In this document: piece by piece, positions 1-5,598 of the stretch
How positions within the stretch are numbered: position 1 is the stretch's first letter
Layout of the letters: each line of letters opens with the position of its first letter
Origin: an uncultured bacterium
GTDB lineage: Bacteria; Patescibacteriota; Microgenomatia; UBA8517
DNA length: 9,711 nt
Direction: 5' to 3'
Assembly: GCA_937928235.1 (NCBI GenBank)
Contig: CALEZE010000133.1
Coordinates: 1 to 9,711, forward strand
Notes under the pieces: model-generated
The model's database searches: none
Seen by the model: the letters and a program-made list of their open reading frames with translations, nothing else
What the model was told of the DNA's origin: nothing
Program-made: the position numbers and the translations under genes

Positions 1-1257
1 CCTCTTGGCTTCTGTAAGGTCAAAAATGGTTCTCCTTACGATGACTTTTTGTCTGTGCTTTACATATTCTGTGAGAATTTGCTTGAGGTTAAGGGTATGG
101 GGTGTGCCATCTACAAGCCCAACAAAGTTTGCCGGGAAAGAACTTTGTAGTCGCGTGTGTTTGTATAAATTATTAAGAACCGCTTTTGGTCTGGAGTTTT
201 TCTTGAGCTCAACAACCACGCGCATACCGTCTTTGTCTGATTCGTCTCTTAGGTCGACAACACCTTTAATTTTTTTATCTTTTGCAAGCTCTGCAATCTT
301 TTTAACAAGATCTGCTTTGTTTACCTGGTAAGGAAGCTCTGTAATTACAATGTTTTGTCGTCCGCGACTGCCTTCTTGGATATTGGCAATTCCTCGGACC
401 ACGATTTTTCCTCTTCCCGTTGCATAAACTTCGGAAAGGCTTTCTGCGTCGTAAATTGCTCCTCCTGTGGGGAAATCTGGCCCTGGAACTATTTCCACCA
501 ATTCCTCAGGTGTGACCGAACTCTCAAAGCTGATGTTCTCTGGATTTACATCTTTTTCATCTAGCCCTTTTTCCTCGCCCGCAGCTACAAGATTTATTTT
601 CTTGATGACAAAATCTGTTTCATCTTTCTGTTTTTTCTCATCCTCAATACGAGCACTACCCTTTTTGATCGTTGCGATTACAGCATCCACAACCTCATTT
701 AAGTTGTGTGGGGGGATTTTGGTTGCCATACCGACGGCAATACCCTCAGAGCCCATCAGAAGGAGGTTTGGCAAAGGAGAAGGTAGGTAAACCGGCTCTT
801 GCAGAGTTGCGTCAAAGTTGTCTGTGAAGTTGACAGTGTTTTTGTTAATGTCGGTCAACATGTAAGGAGCAACCTTACTCATCTTTACCTCTGTGTAACG
901 CATGGCAGCTGCTGGGTCCCCGTCAACTGAACCGAAGTTTCCCTGGCATTTTACCAAGGGGTAACGCATTGAAAAGTCCTGTGCAAGCCTGACCAGTGCA
1001 TCATAAACTGCAGCGTCAGAGTGTGGATGGTATTTACCTAAAACTTCTCCGACCACCTTGGCTGACTTTGAAAAACCACCACCCGGGGAAAGATTCATAA
1101 GGTGCATGGCGTAAAGAATTCTACGGTGTACGGGTTTAAGTCCGTCGCGGACATCTGGAAGGGCTCTGGAGACAATAACGCTCATTGCGTAGTCCAAATA
1201 GGACTTCTGCATTTCTTTTGTTATCTCTGTTTGAAGTACGTTACCTATGTTGCTCAT
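1..1257 (-). CDS. gyrA: DNA gyrase subunit A, N-terminal part (runs off the window)
   Basis: The reading frame is open from an ATG at 1257 to the window edge (419 codons), so only the N-terminal domain is visible. It starts MSNIGNVLQ and continues with the family hallmarks LDYAMSVIVSRALPDVRDGL (residues 21-40), VHRRILYAM, GKYHPH (74-79), QGNFGS (105-110) and AAAMRYTE with the DNA-cleaving tyrosine at Y121. Gyrase A breaks and rejoins DNA as an A2B2 complex to introduce negative supercoils. ParC cannot be formally excluded because the C-terminal domain is outside the window. Two oddities: the quinolone-determining region reads HPHSDAAVYD instead of HPHGDSAVYD, and about 46 charged residues are inserted (about 199-244) before PGPDFPTGG. 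There is no SD; the start was chosen by alignment to the family N-terminus. Confidence 0.95.
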   Translation of the reverse strand, partial: MSNIGNVLQTEITKEMQKSYLDYAMSVIVSRALPDVRDGLKPVHRRILYAMHLMNLSPGGGFSKSAKVVGEVLGKYHPHSDAAVYDALVRLAQDFSMRYPLVKCQGNFGSVDGDPAAAMRYTEVKMSKVAPYMLTDINKNTVNFTDNFDATLQEPVYLPSPLPNLLLMGSEGIAVGMATKIPPHNLNEVVDAVIATIKKGSARIEDEKKQKDETDFVIKKINLVAAGEEKGLDEKDVNPENISFESSVTPEELVEIVPGPDFPTGGAIYDAESLSEVYATGRGKIVVRGIANIQEGSRGRQNIVITELPYQVNKADLVKKIAELAKDKKIKGVVDLRDESDKDGMRVVVELKKNSRPKAVLNNLYKHTRLQSSFPANFVGLVDGTPHTLNLKQILTEYVKHRQKVIVRRTIFDLTEAKR

Positions 1258-1277
1258 CTATTTTTTAAAACTCAACA

Positions 1278-1307
1278 GTTATGTTGTTGCTCATACTCGT
1301 TTTTCAA
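1278..1307 (-). promoter_or_regulatory. Possible gyrA promoter (weak)
   Basis: On the minus strand a TTGAAA -35-like hexamer (1307-1302) is followed after 18 nt by CATAAC (1283-1278). Initiation would be near 1271, giving a leader of about 14 nt without an SD. The -10 is poor, so this is only the best candidate downstream of the terminator-like hairpin at 1310-1331. Confidence 0.3.
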
Positions 1308-1309
1308 GC

Positions 1310-1331
1310 AAAAACCAGCCGGCTGGCTGGT
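1310..1331 (-). terminator. Intrinsic terminator or attenuator upstream of gyrA
   Basis: Read on the minus strand, ACCAGCC - AGCC - GGCTGGT forms a perfect 7-bp GC-rich stem with a 4-nt loop, directly followed by a T run (TTTTTGC). It points toward gyrA and lies 53 nt before its ATG. It would stop transcripts coming from the tspO side, or attenuate a promoter located just upstream. The opposite strand has no T tract, so it is not a plus-strand terminator. Confidence 0.65.
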
Positions 1332-1347
1332 GGAATGCCACATATCC

Positions 1348-1376
1348 ATTGTAGCTATTTTGAGGCTGGCGAGCAA
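1348..1376 (-). promoter_or_regulatory. Candidate promoter pointing to gyrA, just before the hairpin
   Basis: Minus strand TTGCTC (1376-1371), a 17-nt spacer, then TACAAT (1353-1348). Initiation would fall near 1341, only about 10 nt before the terminator hairpin at 1331-1310. Its product would be an RNA of roughly 30 nt, or a read-through gyrA leader. It could also be a chance match. Confidence 0.35.
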
Positions 1377-1397
1377 GGGGGATTTCGTCTTTTGTAG

Positions 1398-1403
1398 TAT
1401 AAT
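1398..1403 (+). promoter_or_regulatory. -10 element of tspO, leaderless spacing
   Basis: A consensus TATAAT lies 7 nt before the GTG at 1411, so transcription should start at about 1410-1411, on the start codon itself. No SD is present. No good -35 is visible. Confidence 0.6.
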
Positions 1404-1410
1404 TTTTTTA

Positions 1411-1884
1411 GTGGTAAAAAAGCCCTCACTACTTGTACTTTCGTTGGCACTCCCTTTTATTTCTGGGTTTGTTGGCTCCTTTTTTACCGTATCTTCAGTT
1501 AATTCTTGGTACACTCTACTCGAGAAGCCATCTTTTAGCCCACCCAACTGGATATTTGGCCCTGTCTGGACAACGCTTTACTTTCTGATGGGGATTGCCC
1601 TGTATTTGGTCTGGGCGAAGGTGAGCAAGGTGAAGAGTGCACTTTATGCTGTTAAGGTATTTTTGGCTCACCTTATTATTAACGCCTCTTGGTCGTTTAC
1701 CTTTTTTGGGTTGAAAAATCCCGGTCTTGCGCTAATTAATATTTTACTACTACTAGGCCTAATTGTTTATGTGATTAATCTTTTCAAAAAGATCGACAGA
1801 AGAACAGAATACTTACTACTTCCCTATTTGGCATGGGTTTCGTTTGCGACTATCCTCAACTTTTTCATTTGGCAATTAAACTAG
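1411..1884 (+). CDS. tspO: TspO/MBR family membrane protein
   Basis: This is a 157-residue, five-helix membrane protein of the tryptophan-rich sensory/translocator family, which binds porphyrins and other small hydrophobic ligands. Visible hallmarks are WYTLLEKPSFSPPNWIFGPVW (33-53), YFLMGIALYLVW (57-68), NASWSFTFFG (91-100) and the final helix PYLAWVSFATILN (138-150). The frame is open much further upstream, but that part is non-hydrophobic and overlaps gyrA on the other strand. GTG 1411 gives the normal family length and sits 7 nt after a perfect TATAAT, so it is the preferred start. The gene is divergent from gyrA and converges on the small ORF at 2042-1881. Family assignment is firm; the ligand and role in this organism are unknown. 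Confidence 0.9.
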   Translation: MVKKPSLLVLSLALPFISGFVGSFFTVSSVNSWYTLLEKPSFSPPNWIFGPVWTTLYFLMGIALYLVWAKVSKVKSALYAVKVFLAHLIINASWSFTFFGLKNPGLALINILLLLGLIVYVINLFKKIDRRTEYLLLPYLAWVSFATILNFFIWQLN

Positions 1885-2042
1885 TTTCCGTTTCTACTCT
1901 TGCCGTTTTGGGATATTCTTCTCATCTGTCTTCTTACCAGTAACCGCTCGTCTATTTTGGGTGGTTCGACAGGTGGCTTTTTGGGAGTTGGGGGGCCGTT
2001 TTCGCTATTACCATTGTTTTTAGGAGGTCCTTCTTTGCCCAC
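1881..2042 (-). CDS. Small proline-rich basic protein, 53 residues, unknown
   Basis: I do not recognise this protein. A GTG at 2042 opens 53 codons ending in TAG at 1883-1881. The N-terminal half is rich in P, N and K (GPPKNN, ENGPPTPKKPPVEPPK, roughly residues 5-29) and the C-terminal part is strongly basic (ERLLVRRQMRRIS, about 32-44), with no cysteine and no membrane segment. Support for expression is a promoter in the right place: TTGAAA (2076-2071), 16 nt, TATCCT (2054-2049), 6 nt, GTG, the same leaderless layout as its neighbours. An in-frame TGA lies upstream and no ATG is available. It follows the nuclease gene on the same strand. The proline-rich, basic composition suggests a disordered nucleic-acid- or protein-binding peptide, but that is inference. 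Confidence 0.55.
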   Translation of the reverse strand: MGKEGPPKNNGNSENGPPTPKKPPVEPPKIDERLLVRRQMRRISQNGKSRNGN

Positions 2043-2048
2043 AATACC

Positions 2049-2076
2049 AGGATAGCAAGAAGAAGATTTGTTTCAA
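2049..2076 (-). promoter_or_regulatory. Promoter of the 53-residue ORF
   Basis: Minus strand TTGAAA (2076-2071), a 16-nt spacer and TATCCT (2054-2049). The start codon GTG comes exactly 6 nt after the -10, predicting a leaderless transcript. Confidence 0.5.
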
Positions 2077-2104
2077 GGGGTTTTTGGAGCTAGAACACTC
2101 AGGA

Positions 2105-2932
2105 CTAGTTAAGAATATAAATATCCTGATTGTATTCGCTGGTTGCTACAAGTTCCCCTTTGCCGGCTACCACCGACTCTAAAGGAATACAGGCGGCACA
2201 GCCGTCTTTGTTTTTACAAACAAATCTCCCCACTTTGCGGGCAAGGGCCACCCTTTTGGCAATTTCCAGAACGGTTTCTTTTGCTTCATCTTCATCTGGT
2301 AGTTCAACCTCAACCGGCTCATCGTCTTTTTGTAAGTACCAATAACTTGCTCCATCAACTTTTTTCTTTTGGCAATTATCTGCAAGTAGTTTATATATAG
2401 GTAGTTGTAACGAATCAGCGTCTTCTTCTACTTTCCCGGTTTTAAAGTCAATGATGTGTACTGCGTCTTTTTCTTCGATGTATTTTAGCCAGTCAATTTT
2501 GCCGCAAAGAATTATGTTGTCTGTTTCCGAAAGCCAGAAGTGTGGAAGGTCTTGTCTTATTTTTATTGCTTTCTCAAGAATGGGTCCGGGGTTTTTCTCT
2601 ACTTTTACAAGCATTGCTCTCCCCTTTTCTTTGAATCTCTCTTCCTGCTCTTTATCTCGGAAACCACCTTTTTCCCCCTCAACCTTTTTCCATGCCTGGT
2701 TGAGCTTTTCTGTGAGGGGCTCTTTAAGCCTGTCTTCCACAGGAAGTGTTGAAAGGGATTCGACAACTTCATGTACGGCTTGGCCCAGAGCCAAAGGAGG
2801 CGTCATGACAGTTATTTTGTGACCAGTTCTTGGGTCTTTGTACATATTCCTCAAGAAGTAAGCACGAGGGCATTTTAGATAGTCTCTAATTGAGGAATGG
2901 GAAAGCCAGACAGCTGAAAATTTGTCTTTCAT
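2105..2932 (-). CDS. RecB-like PD-(D/E)XK nuclease (Cas4/AddB nuclease-domain type)
   Basis: This 275-residue protein has the full set of RecB-family nuclease motifs. They are SIRDYLKCPRAYFL (14-27), LGQAVHEVVESL with H54, GKID with D147, IIDFKTGK with D162 and K164 (the DxK core), and QLPIY with Q176. Four cysteines may form an iron-sulphur cluster: C21 in the CPRAY motif plus C239, C245 and C248 near the C-terminus. The C-terminal order is C-x5-C-x2-C, the reverse of the usual C-x2-C-x5-C. Such stand-alone domains act in DNA repair or recombination, often as single-strand exonucleases. No CRISPR array or cas1 is nearby, so cas4 is not assigned. The ATG at 2932 has no SD; the N-terminus matches the family. 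Confidence 0.85.
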   Translation of the reverse strand: MKDKFSAVWLSHSSIRDYLKCPRAYFLRNMYKDPRTGHKITVMTPPLALGQAVHEVVESLSTLPVEDRLKEPLTEKLNQAWKKVEGEKGGFRDKEQEERFKEKGRAMLVKVEKNPGPILEKAIKIRQDLPHFWLSETDNIILCGKIDWLKYIEEKDAVHIIDFKTGKVEEDADSLQLPIYKLLADNCQKKKVDGASYWYLQKDDEPVEVELPDEDEAKETVLEIAKRVALARKVGRFVCKNKDGCAACIPLESVVAGKGELVATSEYNQDIYILN

Positions 2933-2941
2933 CTCACATCA

Positions 2942-2963
2942 AGTCTAACACAAGCACTGTGTT
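2942..2963 (-). promoter_or_regulatory. Extended -10 and overlapping inverted repeat before the nuclease
   Basis: Minus strand TGT-TAGACT (-10 at 2947-2942) lies 9 nt before the ATG at 2932. A perfect inverted repeat AACACA - AGCAC - TGTGTT (2947-2963) abuts the -10 and could be an operator. It has no T tract, so it is not a terminator. Confidence 0.35.
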
Positions 2964-2988
2964 CGTACAGCCTTATGCAAATTAAAAA

Positions 2989-3378
2989 TTACTGTACCAC
3001 CAAGACACCCTTCATGTTTGGATGTGGTGTGCAGTGATAAGGATATTCTCCAGGAGTCGGAGGTGCTATAAAGGTAGCAACTTCCCCCTGGCTTATTATT
3101 CCTGTATCAAAAGTTAGCCCATCATCACTTGTTACGGAGTGTCCTGTCGCGTCGTTATTTATTATTCTAACCACAGCGCCTGCTTCAACATATGCCGTTC
3201 CAGGTGAATGCGCAAAGTCCTCAATAACAATCGTGTATTCTTCATCTCCTTCGGTTGTCGTTGCAGGTGTGGTGGTATCCACTGTGGAGTAGTTCCCCAC
3301 TCCACTATTTGCGGAAAAGTACCAGAAACCAGCTCCTAAAAGTGCAAGGACAACGAGTCCCATTAATGCTTTTTTCAA
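2989..3378 (-). CDS. Membrane-anchored amicyanin-like cupredoxin 1
   Basis: This 129-residue type-1 (blue) copper protein consists of an N-terminal membrane anchor (about 5-20), a Thr-rich linker (about 31-43) and one cupredoxin domain (about 48-129). Expected copper ligands are H80 (GHSVTSDDG), C116, H119 and M122. The loop CTPHPNMKG has the short C-x2-H-x2-M spacing seen in amicyanin rather than plastocyanin. It should sit on the outer face of the membrane and carry single electrons. It starts with TTG at 3378, which overlaps the TGA of the upstream beta-propeller gene as TTGA. A strong SD (GGGGGTGAT) lies inside the end of that gene, so the two are translationally coupled. A redox partnership with the propeller protein is inferred. 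It is about 30-35% identical by eye to cupredoxin 2. Confidence 0.88.
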   Translation of the reverse strand: MKKALMGLVVLALLGAGFWYFSANSGVGNYSTVDTTTPATTTEGDEEYTIVIEDFAHSPGTAYVEAGAVVRIINNDATGHSVTSDDGLTFDTGIISQGEVATFIAPPTPGEYPYHCTPHPNMKGVLVVQ

Positions 3379-4637
3379 TTCTTATCACCCCCTTTTGCTT
3401 GATATAATCTTCCTTCCATTATGTCTAAGAAGTAAAAAGTGCCTGAATCTTCGTCGTAGGCAAGCCCCAAAGTGTTTCCAAGCATGCCTTCGGCTTCCTC
3501 TGCGCGCACTATAATTGGTTTAAACTGGATACCCTCATCTATCTCTCTTGTGATAGTACCCTCCCATATTTCTTTTCCGGGCGTATTTGAGGGAGAACCC
3601 GTTTGGCCAAAAACCGTTGTATATATCTTACTGTCTTTAGAAAAAACGACTCCCGTAAAGGTTCGTGTTTCGGGCAACCTTGAAATTACAATATCCTCAA
3701 ATGTTGTATCAGTTGGGTCAGGAATTGCCCTTGCTAGCGTGCTCTCTTCTCCGTCCCAAAGAAAATTAAAAGGAGTTCCTTGAGCGAGTTTTGCGTAAAT
3801 CAACCTGTCGTACTTGCTTGGACCAGTATCGGCAACTATAAATCTTCCTTTGTCATCAAACGCATCTTTAGTAAGAACGAATGCATTTCTTATACCGATG
3901 GCTTCAATTCGCGGATTTTCCTCAAAAGGCCTTTTGCCCAGTGGGTCTTCGCCAGTGTGTTGAATAAGCATAACCTTTCCCGCTTCCAGGTTTGGATCAA
4001 GCGCTCTTTCGGCCTCAAAACCTTCGCCCAGCACAAACATCAAGTGTGGTTTTCCTTCTATATCCAGGGAATACCCGTCAGTGATTTGGTGAGATGCGTT
4101 TCCGTCCGCATTTGCTTCAAAAATTTGCTTAGGCTTTGTGGCAATAGTTTTTCCAAGAAAATTAAACACTCTTATGGCAGCTATTCTGTTTTTAATTATC
4201 CCGTCCTGGTTCTTATATGTGTAAAAGAGAAATATTTTGCCGTCTGTCTCGAAGTTGTGAGACAAGCTAATTCCAGCAAGCCCGCCTTCTTCTGGGGGAA
4301 AACCTGGGAATTTGGTTTCAACCTTGCTAATAATTTTCGGTTCGGACCAAGCGCTTTGTTTTTTTTCAAGAACTAGTACCTCCCCGGTTAGTTGGCTTGC
4401 AAAAAGACGATTTCCGTTAGGAGAAAGCCTAACTCTAGTGGGTGCATTAAGACTGCTTGTAATAACTGATATATCAAAATCTTCACTGTCTACCGCTTGG
4501 TAACTAACTCCTTGGTAAACTTCATAATCTTTTTCTTGAGAGCTTGTTTTGGCTGGAAAAAAAACTGTTCGGGAAAGAAAGAAGGAGACTGTTACAAGAA
4601 GTACAAAGGAGAGCAGTAGTGCTGGTTTCTTACCCAC
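3375..4637 (-). CDS. Anchored PQQ-dependent sugar (sorbosone/glucose) dehydrogenase-like beta-propeller
   Basis: This 420-residue protein has an N-terminal membrane anchor (about 5-22) and a six-bladed propeller of the soluble glucose/sorbosone dehydrogenase family. Family blocks seen are NAPTRVRLSPNGNRLFASQ (64-82), EGGLAGISLSHNF (117-129), FLFYTYKN, SHQI with H183, and IEAIGIRNAFVL with R250 followed by FIVADTGPS. By position, H183 and R250 match the catalytic His and the substrate/PQQ-contacting Arg of Acinetobacter sGDH. This is an alignment by eye. The family oxidises sugars with PQQ, but several members bind no PQQ and the substrate here is unknown. The GTG start at 4637 lies 6 nt after a -10 (TAAGAT) and gives a good signal anchor. 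The gene overlaps cupredoxin 1, a plausible electron acceptor. The body is far enough from characterised enzymes that activity is uncertain. Confidence 0.72.
   Translation of the reverse strand: MGKKPALLLSFVLLVTVSFFLSRTVFFPAKTSSQEKDYEVYQGVSYQAVDSEDFDISVITSSLNAPTRVRLSPNGNRLFASQLTGEVLVLEKKQSAWSEPKIISKVETKFPGFPPEEGGLAGISLSHNFETDGKIFLFYTYKNQDGIIKNRIAAIRVFNFLGKTIATKPKQIFEANADGNASHQITDGYSLDIEGKPHLMFVLGEGFEAERALDPNLEAGKVMLIQHTGEDPLGKRPFEENPRIEAIGIRNAFVLTKDAFDDKGRFIVADTGPSKYDRLIYAKLAQGTPFNFLWDGEESTLARAIPDPTDTTFEDIVISRLPETRTFTGVVFSKDSKIYTTVFGQTGSPSNTPGKEIWEGTITREIDEGIQFKPIIVRAEEAEGMLGNTLGLAYDEDSGTFYFLDIMEGRLYQAKGGDKN
3384..3392 (-). promoter_or_regulatory. Ribosome binding site of cupredoxin 1
   Basis: Minus strand GGGGGTGAT, near-perfect against the extended anti-SD, 5 nt (AAGAA) before the TTG at 3378. 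It is embedded in the last codons (Gly-Gly-Asp) of the propeller gene, which supports coupling and the TTG start. Confidence 0.75.
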
Positions 4638-4643
4638 CCAATA

Positions 4644-4673
4644 ATCTTATCGTTTTTACGAAGGTGGTGTAAA
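4644..4673 (-). promoter_or_regulatory. Promoter of the beta-propeller gene
   Basis: Minus strand TTTACA (4673-4668), an 18-nt spacer and TAAGAT (4649-4644), then 6 nt to the GTG at 4637. Both hexamers are good matches to sigma-70-type consensus. The transcript should be leaderless, and this unit can be read independently of the upstream 4-TM gene. Confidence 0.55.
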
Positions 4674-4682
4674 GATGGTAAG

Positions 4683-5159
4683 TTACCCCCTAGCCTTTTT
4701 CTGGCGTACTATCTTAATTGTCAAAAGAAGCGCTAGTAGATAAAGTACTGATCCCCAAAAGCATGCGGTATAAAGAGGGCTTTTTACTAAACCAGAACAA
4801 GTTTGTATTGGTTCCATTTTGGCTCCAAAGTACTTGTAATAGTCGTATGCCACATTTGCCCAACCAAAAACTGTTGAGGCAGCAAGAAACAACATAAGTT
4901 TTCGTTGATGACCTCTCCCCTTTTTTTGTTTGTAGATGTAAACAGCCCAAATAAGAGCTACTAGAAATGCGGTGGCACCCCAGAAACAGGGTGTGGTAAT
5001 CGGGTTCGGAATTGCGCAGTCCTTTATTTTGAAGATGGTTCCTTCTATTTGGTAGAAGCGTACAAACTCTTTGATTGTAGTAAGCCACGCTAAAACGCTA
5101 CCTGAAAGTAGCGCGGCCATTTGTAAATGCTCAAAACGCCTTAAGTTTTTTAAACCCAT
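4683..5159 (-). CDS. 4-TM protein with duplicated dicysteine loops, unknown
   Basis: I do not recognise the family. The 158 residues form two similar halves, each with TM - outward loop with two cysteines - FWG - TM - basic tail. Half 1 has W25, C48 and C58 (PCFWG) and ends YKQKKGRG. Half 2 has W100, C121 and C133 (ACFWG) and ends VRQKKARG. Approximate TMs are 13-30, 57-76, 88-108 and 131-152. Positive charges at the N-terminus, at 77-87 and at the C-terminus place both cysteine loops outside. The layout recalls DsbB/VKOR thiol oxidoreductases, but no CxxC is present, so membership is not claimed. It lies 33 nt downstream of cupredoxin 2 and 45 nt upstream of the propeller gene, suggesting a redox or copper role. 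Only a weak -10 (TAGGTT, 5172-5167) and no SD precede the ATG. Confidence 0.8.
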   Translation of the reverse strand: MGLKNLRRFEHLQMAALLSGSVLAWLTTIKEFVRFYQIEGTIFKIKDCAIPNPITTPCFWGATAFLVALIWAVYIYKQKKGRGHQRKLMLFLAASTVFGWANVAYDYYKYFGAKMEPIQTCSGLVKSPLYTACFWGSVLYLLALLLTIKIVRQKKARG

Positions 5160-5192
5160 ATAGGCAAACCTAAACTCTTATTTTAAGTCTGT

Positions 5193-5594
5193 TTACTCAA
5201 CAACCAACACACCGGTCATTTCCGGATGGTTGGTGCAAGTATATTCGTACTCACCTGGTTCAAGAGGCGCTGTGAACATACCAAGCTCGTTTTGGTCTAG
5301 AAGACGGGTGTCAAAAAGTCCGTCCTCGCTGGTGACCGAGTGCTCCGCCTCGTCTTTATTAAGAACCAGAACCACCTCTCCTGCTTCTACAGTAAGCCTT
5401 TCGGGAGTGTGGGCCGAATCTTGTATCTCAATGGTGGGATTAGGTTCTACATCCGCTTCTCCAGAAAGCTTGAAGTCTGAACCTGTTAAGTATTTGTATC
5501 CCACAACTGCCAAAATACCCAAAACCAGGTAAACGAGAAGATTATTACCTCCTTTTTTAGCTGCTTTTTTCTTTGTTTTTCTTTTTGCTGCCAT
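5193..5594 (-). CDS. Membrane-anchored amicyanin-like cupredoxin 2
   Basis: This 133-residue protein starts with a very basic cytoplasmic head (MAAKRKTKKKAAKKGG), then one membrane segment (about 19-36), a short acidic linker and a cupredoxin domain (about 52-133). Probable copper ligands are H85 (EHSVTSEDG), C120, H123 and M126 in CTNHPEMTG, again with the short amicyanin-type spacing. It parallels cupredoxin 1 over the whole domain, so the two are paralogues. The ATG at 5594 is preferred over a GTG at 5603, because that GTG lies inside a strong SD (GGAGGGGGTGAT) which ends 4 nt before the ATG. It is the first gene of the minus-strand cluster 5594-2989 and has its own promoter. Electron transfer on the outer face is the likely role; copper storage is an alternative. 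Confidence 0.88.
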   Translation of the reverse strand: MAAKRKTKKKAAKKGGNNLLVYLVLGILAVVGYKYLTGSDFKLSGEADVEPNPTIEIQDSAHTPERLTVEAGEVVLVLNKDEAEHSVTSEDGLFDTRLLDQNELGMFTAPLEPGEYEYTCTNHPEMTGVLVVE

Positions 5595-5598
5595 GGGT

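Noticed and set aside
1331..1340. TGGAATGCCA as a separate regulatory palindrome
   Set aside because: The stem is only 3-4 bp and is more simply seen as part of the short leader before the gyrA-side terminator.
1102..1410. A tspO start about 100 codons further upstream (ATG 1102)
   Set aside because: The extra segment is not TspO-like, runs antisense over the gyrA start and over the terminator, and would give a 260-residue protein in a family of about 150-160. GTG 1411 fits the family and the promoter.
2105..2932. Cas4 of a CRISPR system
   Set aside because: The motifs are shared by the whole RecB-like nuclease family, and no repeat-spacer array or other cas gene is visible in the window.
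3780..4376. 198-residue open frame on the plus strand inside the beta-propeller gene
   Set aside because: It is antisense to a gene with clear family motifs, and its translation shows no domain or sensible promoter/start arrangement.
4683..5159. VKOR or DsbB disulphide oxidase
   Set aside because: Four TMs and cysteine pairs fit, but the CxxC active site and the VKOR Ser/Thr and fourth-helix patterns are missing, and the protein is an internal duplication.
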